Of a DNA stretch of 12,346 nucleotides, positions 5,713 through 12,346 are shown piece after piece; the first letter of the stretch is position 1, and the number at the start of each line of letters is the position of its first letter. The stretch lies in NCBI GenBank assembly GCA_022821935.1, contig JAJECR010000119.1:1-12346 (forward strand), read 5' to 3'. The notes below the pieces were generated by a model, which did no database searches, was not told the origin of the DNA, and was given only the letters and a program-made list of their open reading frames with translations. The translations under genes were made by a program, and so were the position numbers. Source of the DNA: Candidatus Latescibacterota bacterium (lineage in GTDB: Bacteria > JAAXHH01).

Positions 5713-6816
5713 ATGTCGGCGCTCAGGGCAGGCATCATCGGCTGCGGCAACATCAGTGGCGTATACTTCGAGGCGGGCCGGAGATTCGAGGCATTCGACG
5801 TGGCCGCCTGTGCCGACATGATTCCGAAGCGGGCGCGGGCCAGGGCCGAAGAATACGAGGGCGTGGAAGCGCGGACAGTCGAAGCCCTGCTGGACGATCC
5901 TACCATCGAAATCGTCATCAACCTGACGATACCCGGCGCCCACGCGGAGATCGCCCGTGCCGCCCTGGAACATGGCAAGTCGGTCTACACGGAAAAGCCC
6001 ATGGCGATCCGGAAAGAAGATGGCCGCGCGTTACTCGAACTGGCGAGGGATAAAGGAAGACTGGTGGGCGGAGCGCCGGACACCTTCATGGGGGCCGGCA
6101 TCCAGACCTGCCGCAAGCTCATCGACGACGGCTGGATCGGCGAACCCGTGGCGGCCACGGCCTTCATGCTTAGCCCCGGACACGAAAGGTGGCATCCCGA
6201 TCCCGGCTTCTTCTACAAGCCCGGTGCGGGGCCCATGCTGGATATGGGGCCCTACTACGTCACGGCGCTGGTCAATCTGCTCGGGCCGGTCGCCCGGCTC
6301 ACGGGCGCAACGCGCATCACCCATCCCGAACGCACCATAACGAGCGAGCCCCTGTACGGCGAGAAGATCGAGGTCGAAGTGCCCACGCACCTGGCTGGCC
6401 TGCTCGAGTTCGAAAGCGGGCCCATCGGCACGATCGTGACCAGTTTCGACGTCTGGCACCATGAACTGCCCCGTATCGAGATTTATGGTTCCGAGGGGTC
6501 CCTGAGCGTGCCCGATCCCAATTCATTCGGCGGACCCGTAAAGCTGCGTCGCGGAGGCGCGGAAACCTGGACGGAAATGCCTCTGAGCCATGGATACGAG
6601 GAACAGAGCCGCGGAGTGGGCGTGGCGGACATGGTCTATGCCCTCCGCTCGGGCCGCCCGCACCGGGCCAGCGGCGAACTCACCTATCACGTGCTGGACG
6701 TCATGCTGTCCATCGAGGAATCGGCGGAGTCGGGACGGCACATTACCCTGGAAAGCTCGTGTACCAGACCGGCCCCGCTGCCGCTGGGACTGGCGCCTTA
6801 CACCCTGGACCCCTAA
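5713..6816 (+). CDS. Gfo/Idh/MocA-family NAD(P)-dependent oxidoreductase
   Basis: A 367-residue cytoplasmic dehydrogenase, typically acting on sugars, inositols or sugar derivatives. The N-terminal Rossmann fold begins LRAGIIGCGNIS (GxGxxS-type dinucleotide loop at residues 10-15). The conserved EKPMA (EKP at 94-96) and GGAPDTFMGAGIQTCRKLID follow. The C-terminal substrate domain contains HPDPGFFYKPGAGPMLDMGPYY, where Asp178 corresponds to the usual D-x-G-x-H motif and Tyr182 sits where many members have the catalytic His; this DMGPYY variant recurs in one subgroup. ATG 5713 is chosen because it gives the standard N terminus; GGGAG is 14 bases upstream, rather far, and TTG 5689 is an alternative. 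The DUF815 gene starts 31 bp after its stop and may be co-transcribed. Confidence 0.92.
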   Translation: MSALRAGIIGCGNISGVYFEAGRRFEAFDVAACADMIPKRARARAEEYEGVEARTVEALLDDPTIEIVINLTIPGAHAEIARAALEHGKSVYTEKPMAIRKEDGRALLELARDKGRLVGGAPDTFMGAGIQTCRKLIDDGWIGEPVAATAFMLSPGHERWHPDPGFFYKPGAGPMLDMGPYYVTALVNLLGPVARLTGATRITHPERTITSEPLYGEKIEVEVPTHLAGLLEFESGPIGTIVTSFDVWHHELPRIEIYGSEGSLSVPDPNSFGGPVKLRRGGAETWTEMPLSHGYEEQSRGVGVADMVYALRSGRPHRASGELTYHVLDVMLSIEESAESGRHITLESSCTRPAPLPLGLAPYTLDP

Positions 6817-6847
6817 CGGTGTCCGAACGTAAAACGGAAACGCCACC

Positions 6848-7765
6848 ATGCCGGAACACCCCGTAAGAACCCTCTCTGACCTCCTGCCCCGTCTCGAAAG
6901 GCTGATGGACCGATTCGAATCGATCCTTTCCGCCTTTACGGGCTATACGGGACAGCGCGATAGCGCGTCCGGCGACGTGTATGCCGAATCCGTCGCGTTC
7001 CGATGGCGCAAGCAGGGAGAAAGGGGATATCTCGAGCCGATCGTACATCCCGACCTGGCGGACCTGGACGATCTCTTCGGCCTGGATCGCGAGATCGGGA
7101 TCCTGGACAGGAATACCCGGCAGTTCGTCCGGGGGATGCCCGCGAACAACGTGCTGATCTGGGGCGAGCGCGGAACCGGCAAGTCTTCGGTGGTCAAGGG
7201 CCTGCTCGCCCGTTTCGCCGGCGAGGGCCTGCGCATGATCGAAGTCCGCAGGCAGGATCTGGTGGATCTGCCCGAGATCGTCGAGCTACTGTGGGATCGC
7301 CCCGAACGTTTCGTCCTGTTCTGCGACGACCTGTCTTTTCTGGAGGACGAATCCGACTATCTCGAGCTCAAGGCCCTCCTCGAAGGCAGCCTTTCCGCCC
7401 GGCCCGACAACGTGCTCGTGTACGCCACGTCGAACCGCAGGCACCTGATGCCGGAGAAGCTCGCCGACAACACGTTGCGGTTCAGTCCGGACGACGACGA
7501 AATCCATCCCCAGGAAACCGTGGAGGAGAAGGTCTCGCTGAGCGACCGGTTCGGCCTGTCCATCGGTTTCTACCGGATTACCCAGGACACCTACTTCCGG
7601 ATTGTCCGCCATCTCGCCGGCCAGCGCGGCCTCGACATGGACCCGGGCGTGCTGAGGCGGGAATCCCTCCGGTGGCTTCAGCGCGCCAGCGGCCGGTCCG
7701 GCAGGGTGGCGCGGCAGTTCGTGGACGATCTCGAGGGCCGGGTAAAACTGGGTGAATTGTCGTAA
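6848..7765 (+). CDS. DUF815-family AAA+ ATPase
   Basis: A 305-residue ATP-binding protein of the DUF815 family, AAA+-like P-loop ATPases of unknown role. After an N-terminal helical region (about residues 1-60) comes PANNVLIWGERGTGKSSVVKGLL with Walker A GERGTGKS at 106-113, then Walker B FVLFCDDLSF at 155-164, and a sensor-1-like NVLVYATSNRRHLMPEKLADN at about 188-208. The C-terminal part, LSDRFGLSIGFYRITQDTYFRIVRHLA, is the typical lid region of the family. Length is normal. The ATG at 6848 has only a weak GGAA upstream. It lies 31 bp after the Gfo/Idh gene, but the functions do not obviously connect, so this may be a chance transcriptional neighbour. Confidence 0.9.
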   Translation: MPEHPVRTLSDLLPRLERLMDRFESILSAFTGYTGQRDSASGDVYAESVAFRWRKQGERGYLEPIVHPDLADLDDLFGLDREIGILDRNTRQFVRGMPANNVLIWGERGTGKSSVVKGLLARFAGEGLRMIEVRRQDLVDLPEIVELLWDRPERFVLFCDDLSFLEDESDYLELKALLEGSLSARPDNVLVYATSNRRHLMPEKLADNTLRFSPDDDEIHPQETVEEKVSLSDRFGLSIGFYRITQDTYFRIVRHLAGQRGLDMDPGVLRRESLRWLQRASGRSGRVARQFVDDLEGRVKLGELS

Positions 7766-7810
7766 ATTCCGGCCCGCCGCGATATTTTGAGCACCTTGAT
7801 TCTTTCCCGC

Positions 7811-7839
7811 TTGACACGTTATTTTGCACCGCCTAATGT
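7811..7839 (+). promoter_or_regulatory. Probable promoter of the molybdenum hydroxylase operon
   Basis: A perfect TTGACA (7811-7816) is followed after 17 bases by TAATGT (7834-7839). The -35 is consensus and the -10 is weak (3/6), which would suit an activator-dependent promoter. Transcription would begin near 7846. Confidence 0.5.
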
Positions 7840-7845
7840 ATGTAG

Positions 7846-7974
7846 ATCGTTTTTTTGGATATGCGCCGGTTCCGCGCCGGACATACGCCGTTTGACCCCG
7901 CGTATATTCAGGTACCTGGAATTCCGAATATCCAGCAGTCAACAGTTCAAAGGTTAACAGCAAAGGAGTGTGTC
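7846..7974 (+). promoter_or_regulatory. Leader of the molybdenum hydroxylase operon with possible alternative hairpins
   Basis: About 129 bases separate the predicted transcription start from the TTG start. Three short stems can be drawn: TATG 7860-7863 plus CCGG 7866-7869 with CCGG 7877-7880 and CATA 7882-7885; ATACGC 7883-7888 with GCGTAT 7900-7905; and CTGGA 7916-7920 with TCCAG 7931-7935. The first two share bases 7883-7885 and cannot form together. I could not match it to the known molybdenum-cofactor RNA motif. Confidence 0.3.
7964..7968 (+). promoter_or_regulatory. Shine-Dalgarno site setting the TTG start of the FAD subunit
   Basis: AGGAG lies 6 bases before TTG 7975. No ATG or GTG is in frame at a suitable distance, and the open frame upstream to 7855 shows no family similarity. 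Confidence 0.75.
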
Positions 7975-8847
7975 TTGCACGCATTCGACTACGCCACGCC
8001 CGAAAGCGTGGCCGATGCGGTGGTGATGCTCAGCGATCACGGCAAAAACGCCTGTGTGCTCGCGGGCGGCACGGACCTCATCGTACAGCTCCGGGAGAAC
8101 CGCCGCCGGACCGACCTCGTGGTGGACGTCAAGAAGATCGCCGAACTGAACGCGCTGTCATACGACGCCGCGACGGGTCTCACGGTCGGGGCGGCCGTGC
8201 CGTGCTACAGGATTTACGGCGACGGTGAAATCGCCGCGGCCTATCCGGGACTCATGGACGCGGCCAGACTGGTGGGCGGCACCGGGATCCAGGGCAGGGC
8301 CAGCCTGGGCGGGAACCTGTGCAACGCTTCCCCGGCGGGCGATACGATTCCCCCCATGATCGTTCTGGGCGGCGAGGCGGAAATCGCGGGTCCCAACGGA
8401 ACGCGGAGAGTGGCCGTGGAAGACTTCTGCACGGCGCCCGGCCGCACCGTGCTGGCGGACGGCGAATTCCTGGTATCGCTTCATTTCCCCGCGCCCGCGC
8501 CGAATTCCGGCGCCTTCTACCGGCGTTTCATCCCCCGTAACGAGATGGATATCGCCGTGGTCGGTGTCGGCGCATCCGTCGTGCTGAGCGGGGACCAATC
8601 CACCTTCGTCTCCGCGCGCATCGCCGTCGGCGCCGTGGCCCCGACGCCCCTCTTCGTGAGAGAAGCCGGCGAGGCCCTGGCGGGCGAGCCCGTATCCGGC
8701 GAGGCGATCCAGCGGGCGGCCGACATCGCCCGAGACGCGGCCCGGCCCATCAGCGACATGCGGGGCACCGCGGAATACCGTAAGCATCTGACCAGCGTAT
8801 TGACGCGCCGGGTTGTGCAGGGCGCGGTACAACGAGCCAAGGAGTAG
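7975..8847 (+). CDS. Xanthine dehydrogenase family, FAD-binding (medium) subunit
   Basis: A 290-residue flavoprotein subunit that passes electrons from the 2Fe-2S clusters to the final acceptor in a three-subunit molybdenum hydroxylase. The TTG start yields HAFDYATPESVADAVVML, the usual N terminus of the family. FAD-binding motif 1 is AGGTDL (residues 30-35); motif 2 is ASLGGNLCNASPAGDT (about 109-124). The C-terminal CO-dehydrogenase flavoprotein domain includes FYRRFIPRNEMDIAVVGVGA and ISDMRGTAEYRKHLTSVLTRR. Length is typical. The next gene starts 6 bp after the stop and its Shine-Dalgarno overlaps this gene's end, so they are translationally linked. A form of CO dehydrogenase (CoxM) is less likely because the large subunit lacks the CoxL signature. 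Confidence 0.93.
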   Translation: MHAFDYATPESVADAVVMLSDHGKNACVLAGGTDLIVQLRENRRRTDLVVDVKKIAELNALSYDAATGLTVGAAVPCYRIYGDGEIAAAYPGLMDAARLVGGTGIQGRASLGGNLCNASPAGDTIPPMIVLGGEAEIAGPNGTRRVAVEDFCTAPGRTVLADGEFLVSLHFPAPAPNSGAFYRRFIPRNEMDIAVVGVGASVVLSGDQSTFVSARIAVGAVAPTPLFVREAGEALAGEPVSGEAIQRAADIARDAARPISDMRGTAEYRKHLTSVLTRRVVQGAVQRAKE

Positions 8848-8853
8848 CCGTCG

Positions 8854-9324
8854 ATGTCGAAAAAAGTACACGTACAGACGAACATAAACGGAGAAGCCGT
8901 AGATTTTCTTTGTGAGCCGCGCAACAGCCTGCTCGAGGTACTGCGCGACGAACTGGATCTCACCGGCGCCAAGGAAGGGTGTAACAACGGCAATTGCGGC
9001 GCATGCAACGTGATCATGGACGGCAGGCTCGTCAATTCCTGCTGCGTGCTGGGTGTCGAGGCCGACGGATGCGAGATCACGACCATCGAAGGCATCGGGT
9101 CCGCGGCCAACCTGCATCCGCTGCAGCAGAAGTTCCTCGAGCACGCGGCGCTGCAATGCGGCATCTGCACGCCCGGATTCATCGTTTCCGCCAAGGCGCT
9201 GCTGGACGAGAACCCGAACCCCAGTGAAGACGAAGTGCGCTACTGGCTGGCCGGAAACCTTTGCCGCTGCACGGGGTACGACAAGATCGTCCGCGCGGTC
9301 CTGGACGCCAGGAACGGCGCCTGA
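8854..9324 (+). CDS. Xanthine dehydrogenase family, 2Fe-2S (small) subunit
   Basis: A 156-residue ferredoxin-like subunit carrying two 2Fe-2S clusters that link the molybdenum centre with FAD. Cluster-binding cysteines of the plant-ferredoxin-type N-terminal domain are Cys43, Cys48, Cys51 and Cys63 (GCNNGNCGACNV ... NSCC). The C-terminal helical domain has Cys102 and Cys105 in QCGICTPG and Cys137 and Cys139 in LCRCTGYDKI. All eight ligands are present, with one extra Cys64 beside Cys63. AAGGAG (8840-8845), overlapping the upstream TAG stop, gives a good distance to ATG 8854. Length is normal. A 95-bp gap, unusual for this kind of operon, separates it from the large-subunit gene. Confidence 0.96.
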   Translation: MSKKVHVQTNINGEAVDFLCEPRNSLLEVLRDELDLTGAKEGCNNGNCGACNVIMDGRLVNSCCVLGVEADGCEITTIEGIGSAANLHPLQQKFLEHAALQCGICTPGFIVSAKALLDENPNPSEDEVRYWLAGNLCRCTGYDKIVRAVLDARNGA

Positions 9325-9336
9325 CCTCGCGAGCTC

Positions 9337-9405
9337 ATGATCCGGATGTTGAAAAAGCGATCAATAATGATCAAGACCAGAAACGATCAAAAGGGAATGA
9401 CTTAA
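9337..9405 (+). CDS. Possible 22-codon basic leader ORF before the molybdopterin subunit
   Basis: ATG 9337 opens a 22-codon frame, MIRMLKKRSIMIKTRNDQKG followed by Met-Thr, ending at TAA 9403-9405, one base before the GGAGG of the large-subunit gene. The product would be short and very basic. The Shine-Dalgarno is weak (GCGAG). Such placement could couple translation, but in an AT-richer gap this may be chance, and no homologue is recognised. Confidence 0.15.
   Translation: MIRMLKKRSIMIKTRNDQKGMT
9359..9390 (+). repeat. Three GATCAA repeats in the gap before the large subunit gene
   Basis: GATCAA occurs at 9359-9364, 9369-9374 and 9385-9390 within an A-rich stretch that contrasts with the GC-rich genes on both sides. 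Spacings are 10 and 16 bp. No partner inverted repeat of useful length was found. Confidence 0.5.
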
Positions 9406-9406
9406 C

Positions 9407-9411
9407 GGAGG
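9407..9411 (+). promoter_or_regulatory. Shine-Dalgarno site setting the GTG start of the molybdopterin subunit
   Basis: GGAGG lies 8 bases before GTG 9420. The in-frame extension back to 9261 overlaps the 2Fe-2S gene and shows no family similarity. Confidence 0.8.
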
Positions 9412-9419
9412 AACGACAC

Positions 9420-11696
9420 GTGTCACAAAACGGACATAAGGTCATCGGCACCCGTCCGATTCGCCATGACGGGGTGGACAAGGTCACCGGCCGGGCGATT
9501 TACGGCGCTGATATCCAGTTGACGGGCCTGCTCTACGGCGCCATTAAGCGCAGCCCCCATCCCCACGCGCGGATCAAGTCCATCGACACCAGCCGCGCGG
9601 AAGCCCATCCGGGCGTGCGTGCGGTCGTCACCGCCCACGACCTGCCGCAGATCGCGGACAAGCTCGCCGACCTGGGCGAAGCCATTGTCAACCTGCGCGA
9701 CGCAAGCAACAACGTGCTGGCCTATGGCAAGGTGCTCTACAAGGGCCATGCCGTGGCCGGCGTGGCCGCGGTGAACCTGCACGTGGCCCAGGAAGCGGTG
9801 GAACTGATCGACGTGGAGTATGAACCGCTGGATCACGTGACGGGCGTACTGGAGGCCATGGAGGACGACGCCCCGATCCTGCACGAGGACATGAAGACCA
9901 CGTCCATGGGCGAGGAGACGGATAAGGTCAGCAATATCGCCAACCACTTCCAGCACAAGATGGGCGAGCCGGACGACGGTTTCGCCGAGGCCGACGTGGT
10001 GATCGAGCGCGAGTTCACGACGCAGACAGTGCACCAGGGCTATATAGAGACCCATAACGCCACGGCCCTCTGGAACGAGGAAGGCCAGCTCACCATCTGG
10101 ACGAGCACGCAGGGCGCTTTCTCGGTGCGGGACCAGATGTCCGAAATTCTCCAGATGCCCATCTCAAAGGTCAAGATCGTGCCCCTTGAGATCGGAGGCG
10201 GGTTCGGCGGCAAGATTTCGGTCTACCTGGACCCGGTCGCCGCGCTGCTGTCCAGGAAGACGGGCCACCCGGTGAAGATGACGATGACCCGCGACGAGGT
10301 CTTCGAGGGAACGGGCCCCACGCCGGGTTCCTATCTCAAGGTCAAGATGGGCGCCACCAACGACGGCCGGCTCACGGCCGCCACGGCCTACATGGCCTAC
10401 GAGGCCGGCGCCTATCCCGGCTCGCCGGTCGGCGCCGGCGCGGGCTGCATCTTCACGCCCTATGACATACCCAATGTGCAGATCGATGGGTACGACGTAT
10501 GCGTCAACAAGCCGAAGACGAACGCCTACCGGGCGCCGGGCGCCACCAACGCGGCCTACGCAACGGAGACGGTCGTGGATGAGATCTCAGAGCAGATTGG
10601 TATGGATCCCCTGGAGTTCCGGGTAAAGAACGGCGCGAAGGAAGGCACCCGCCGGGCCGATGGGCCCGTGCATCCGGTCATCGGCTGTATCGAGACCACG
10701 GAGGCCGCGCTCAATAGCGAACACTACCGGTCTGCCCTCGACAAGACGGCCAACGGCAAGGTCCGCGGCCGGGGCGTCGCATCCGGCTACTGGTTCAACT
10801 TCAACGGCGGCCGGTCGGCCATCTCCGTCAGCATCAATCCCGACGGCACCATCAACATGCTCGAGGGTTCCACCGATATCGGCGGGTCCCGGGCGTCCAT
10901 CGCCATGCAGCTGGCCGAGACCATAGGGCTCGAAGCCACAGACATCAAGCCCTACGTGGTGGATACCGATTCCATCGGCTACACCGACGTGACCGGCGGC
11001 AGCCGGACGACCTTCGGAACGGGTTACGCGGCCCATGCCACGGGCCAGGCCCTCATCCGCGAGATGAAAGAAAGGGCGTCCAAACTCTGGGACGTGCCCG
11101 CCGACGCCATCGACTTCGCCGACGGGGTCTTCTCCTACCGGGATGACGAGGAGAAGCGCGGCACCTTCAAGGAACTGGCCAGCCAGGCCGGCGATGCCGG
11201 CGGTCCCGTGGTCGCCCAGGTCAGCACGAATCCCGACGGCAGCGGGGGCGGCGCTTTCGCCACCCACGTCGTCGACGTGGAGGTCGATCGGGACACGGGC
11301 AAGGTGGACATACTCCGGTATACCGCCGTCCAGGACGCCGGAACGGCCATTCACCCGAGCTACGTGGAAGGGCAGATGCAGGGCGGCGTGGTGCAGGGCA
11401 TCGGCTGGGGACTCAACGAAGAGTACATCTACAACGACGCCGGTTCCATGACCAATGCCAGTTTCCTGGATTACCGCATGCCCACGACCCTTGACCTGCC
11501 CATGATCGAGACCATCATCGTGGAAGTGCCCAACGAATCCCATCCCTACGGTGTGCGGGGCGTCGGCGAAGTGCCGATCGTACCGCCCCCGGCCGCCCTC
11601 GCCAACGCCATCTACGACGCGACGGGCGTGCGGCTGCGCGACCTGCCCATGTCCCCGCCCCGGGTCCAGCAGGCCCTGGCGGAAAACGGCGGGTAG
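9420..11696 (+). CDS. Xanthine dehydrogenase family, molybdopterin-binding (large) subunit
   Basis: A 758-residue catalytic subunit that hydroxylates its substrate at a molybdenum-sulfido centre using water. It opens with the family start VIGTRPIRHDGVDKVTGRAIYGADI and the SPHPHARIKSIDTS segment. Cofactor contacts visible are GGGFGGK (259-265), the AYRAPGA loop (369-375, Arg371 being the substrate-side position), VEGQMQGGVVQGIGWGLNEE (from 649) and GVGE with the conserved catalytic Glu717. The form I CO dehydrogenase loop (AYRCSFR) is absent, so CO oxidation is unlikely. A purine, N-heterocycle or aldehyde substrate is possible but not decidable. Length is typical for a separate large subunit. 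An intrinsic terminator follows 47 bp after the stop. No XdhC-type sulfuration factor is in the window. Confidence 0.95.
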   Translation: MSQNGHKVIGTRPIRHDGVDKVTGRAIYGADIQLTGLLYGAIKRSPHPHARIKSIDTSRAEAHPGVRAVVTAHDLPQIADKLADLGEAIVNLRDASNNVLAYGKVLYKGHAVAGVAAVNLHVAQEAVELIDVEYEPLDHVTGVLEAMEDDAPILHEDMKTTSMGEETDKVSNIANHFQHKMGEPDDGFAEADVVIEREFTTQTVHQGYIETHNATALWNEEGQLTIWTSTQGAFSVRDQMSEILQMPISKVKIVPLEIGGGFGGKISVYLDPVAALLSRKTGHPVKMTMTRDEVFEGTGPTPGSYLKVKMGATNDGRLTAATAYMAYEAGAYPGSPVGAGAGCIFTPYDIPNVQIDGYDVCVNKPKTNAYRAPGATNAAYATETVVDEISEQIGMDPLEFRVKNGAKEGTRRADGPVHPVIGCIETTEAALNSEHYRSALDKTANGKVRGRGVASGYWFNFNGGRSAISVSINPDGTINMLEGSTDIGGSRASIAMQLAETIGLEATDIKPYVVDTDSIGYTDVTGGSRTTFGTGYAAHATGQALIREMKERASKLWDVPADAIDFADGVFSYRDDEEKRGTFKELASQAGDAGGPVVAQVSTNPDGSGGGAFATHVVDVEVDRDTGKVDILRYTAVQDAGTAIHPSYVEGQMQGGVVQGIGWGLNEEYIYNDAGSMTNASFLDYRMPTTLDLPMIETIIVEVPNESHPYGVRGVGEVPIVPPPAALANAIYDATGVRLRDLPMSPPRVQQALAENGG

Positions 11697-11743
11697 ACGC
11701 GGAGCGCGTTATATGGGAAGAGTTGCTGATCGGTAGCACGCAG

Positions 11744-11772
11744 AGGGCGGGAGGAGCATCTTCCCGCCCTTT
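11744..11772 (+). terminator. Intrinsic terminator of the molybdenum hydroxylase operon
   Basis: AGGGCGGGA (11744-11752) pairs perfectly with TCCCGCCCT (11762-11770) around a 9-base loop, and the stem can be extended by a G-U and an A-U pair. It is followed by TTCGCTTTAT, a modest T-rich tail. Confidence 0.8.
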
Positions 11773-11866
11773 CGCTTTATGCTGGAGGTATTGACGGACC
11801 GTTTACCTGCGCTGCAACATGGGAACCAGGCAAGCCACGCGCACAAATCTACAGACAATAGACCAC

Positions 11867-12139
11867 ATGGCCACCATCTACATCCCGTCCCTCATGCGCG
11901 ACCTGACCGGCGGCAGGGAGATCATCCAGGTCGAAGGGTCCGACATGCGCCAGATCATCGCCAATCTTGAGTCGGCCTGTCCCGGTTTCCGCAAGCGCCT
12001 GCTTGAGGAAGGGACACAGCGCATCAAACCCAACATCGCCGTCATGATCGACGGCCGCAATGCCCGACGCATACTGATCGACAAGGTGAACGAAAACAGC
12101 GAGATCCACTTCCTGCCGGCGATCAGCGGGGGGAGTTGA
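11867..12139 (+). CDS. MoaD/ThiS-family ubiquitin-like protein
   Basis: A 90-residue beta-grasp protein of the MoaD/ThiS superfamily. Relatives carry sulfur as a C-terminal thiocarboxylate for molybdopterin or thiamin synthesis, or become attached to proteins in the SAMP style. MATIYIPSLMRDLTGGREIIQVEGSDM is the typical N terminus of the 90-residue variety, and IHFLPAISGGS is the C-terminal strand and tail. The family normally ends in Gly-Gly; here a Ser follows, so activation would need trimming of one residue or the protein works otherwise. The Gly codons and the Ser codon also form the Shine-Dalgarno of the next gene. ATG 11867 fits the family; ATG 11819 is an alternative, and neither has a clear Shine-Dalgarno. 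Its position beside a molybdenum enzyme operon suggests a cofactor role, though a terminator separates the two units. Confidence 0.85.
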   Translation: MATIYIPSLMRDLTGGREIIQVEGSDMRQIIANLESACPGFRKRLLEEGTQRIKPNIAVMIDGRNARRILIDKVNENSEIHFLPAISGGS

Positions 12140-12140
12140 A

Positions 12141-12346
12141 GTGCAGCTCTACGTCCGCGTATATCCCAAATCCAGCCGCAACACGGTGTCGTGGAGTGAC
12201 GAACAAGGCCTGAAAGTCTGGATTACGGCCGCGCCCGAAAATGGCAAGGCCAACGATGCCGTGGTGAAACTGCTGGCGGACCGGCTGGGGATTCCCCGGT
12301 CCAGCGTCCACATTCTCAGAGGACAACGAAGCCGGAACAAGGTCAT
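12141..12346 (+). CDS. DUF167 (YggU-like) family protein, N-terminal part (3' end outside window)
   Basis: The frame from GTG 12141 stays open to the window end, giving 68 residues of a DUF167 protein, a small conserved family (usually about 75-100 residues) of unknown function. The recognisable parts are LYVRVYPKSSRNTV at the N terminus, the signature ITAAPENGKANDAVVKLLAD and IPRSSVHILRGQRSRNKV. GGAG at 12132-12135, inside the end of the moaD-like gene, lies 5 bases before the GTG, and only one base separates the two genes, so they form one translational unit. Only the C-terminal tail is missing. Confidence 0.92.
   Translation, partial: MQLYVRVYPKSSRNTVSWSDEQGLKVWITAAPENGKANDAVVKLLADRLGIPRSSVHILRGQRSRNKV

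Noticed and set aside
7850..7856. Run of seven T as a terminator for the DUF815 gene
   Set aside because: No GC-rich stem precedes it, and it lies just after the predicted hydroxylase promoter.
7846..7974. Known molybdenum-cofactor riboswitch
   Set aside because: The stems are short and I could not place the conserved elements of the Moco motif; kept only as a possible structured leader.
8158..9156. 332-codon minus-strand frame opposite the FAD and 2Fe-2S subunit genes
   Set aside because: High GC keeps antisense frames open; the plus-strand frames carry complete cofactor motifs and Shine-Dalgarno sites.
9261..9419. Extended N terminus of the molybdopterin subunit from 9261
   Set aside because: Overlaps the 2Fe-2S gene, shows no similarity to the family, and GTG 9420 has an excellent Shine-Dalgarno.
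10587..11543. 318-codon minus-strand frame opposite the molybdopterin subunit
   Set aside because: Gly/His/Asp-rich shadow translation without motifs.
11791..11820. Promoter for the MoaD-like gene (TTGACG at 11791-11796)
   Set aside because: No acceptable -10 at 16-18 bases (best is CAACAT), so not called.
11779..11970. 63-codon frame starting at ATG 11779
   Set aside because: His/Arg/Pro-rich shadow in another frame of the MoaD-like gene, with no similarity recognised.
1..12346. CRISPR arrays, tRNA or rRNA genes, insertion sequences, phage or defence systems
   Set aside because: Read for on both strands; no regular repeat-spacer array, cloverleaf, transposase, integrase or recognised defence gene was found.

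Overview
The window is a GC-rich, gene-dense stretch of bacterial chromosome. It holds eleven protein-coding genes (the first and last cut by the window edges) and a few short intergenic regions. I found no rRNA, tRNA, CRISPR array, insertion sequence or prophage gene. The predicted lipoprotein with a lipobox, the Gfo/Idh dehydrogenase, the molybdenum hydroxylase and the OPT-like transporter fit a Gram-negative-type heterotroph from a poorly cultured marine or soil lineage. Latescibacterota- or Gemmatimonadota-like gene content comes to mind, but that is an impression and not a determination.

Left part (1-2876): the 3' end of a class II-type histone deacetylase/acetoin utilisation family gene; an aldo/keto reductase; lexA on the minus strand; and, divergent from lexA, a small GerW/YtfJ-family protein. 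The lexA promoter is very clear (TTGACG-N17-TATATT) and is bracketed by a perfect 7-bp inverted repeat that is a good candidate for a LexA operator. A roughly 30-bp tandem repeat lies where the aldo/keto reductase and lexA converge.

Middle part (2870-7765): a minus-strand two-gene unit encodes a small lipoprotein and a large polytopic OPT-like transporter. The transporter's stop overlaps the gerW-like stop tail to tail. Divergent from this unit is a Gfo/Idh/MocA oxidoreductase followed by a DUF815 AAA+ ATPase. The two units share a 344-bp intergenic region in which both outward -35 boxes sit inside an 11-bp perfect inverted repeat, suggesting joint control.

Right part (7766-12346): a three-gene molybdenum hydroxylase operon of the xanthine dehydrogenase family (FAD subunit, 2Fe-2S subunit, molybdopterin subunit). 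It has its own promoter, a 129-nt leader with competing hairpins, and a strong intrinsic terminator. Beyond the terminator lie a MoaD/ThiS-type ubiquitin-like protein and the start of a DUF167 (YggU-like) gene, translationally adjacent. The enzyme would need FAD, two 2Fe-2S clusters and molybdopterin; no dedicated maturation factor is visible here.

Several genes start with GTG or TTG, and Shine-Dalgarno positions were used to set those starts. Nothing in the window is a convincing new multi-gene system. The best leads are regulatory: the lexA operator, the mirrored divergent promoters, the hydroxylase leader, and the -GGS tail of the MoaD-like protein.
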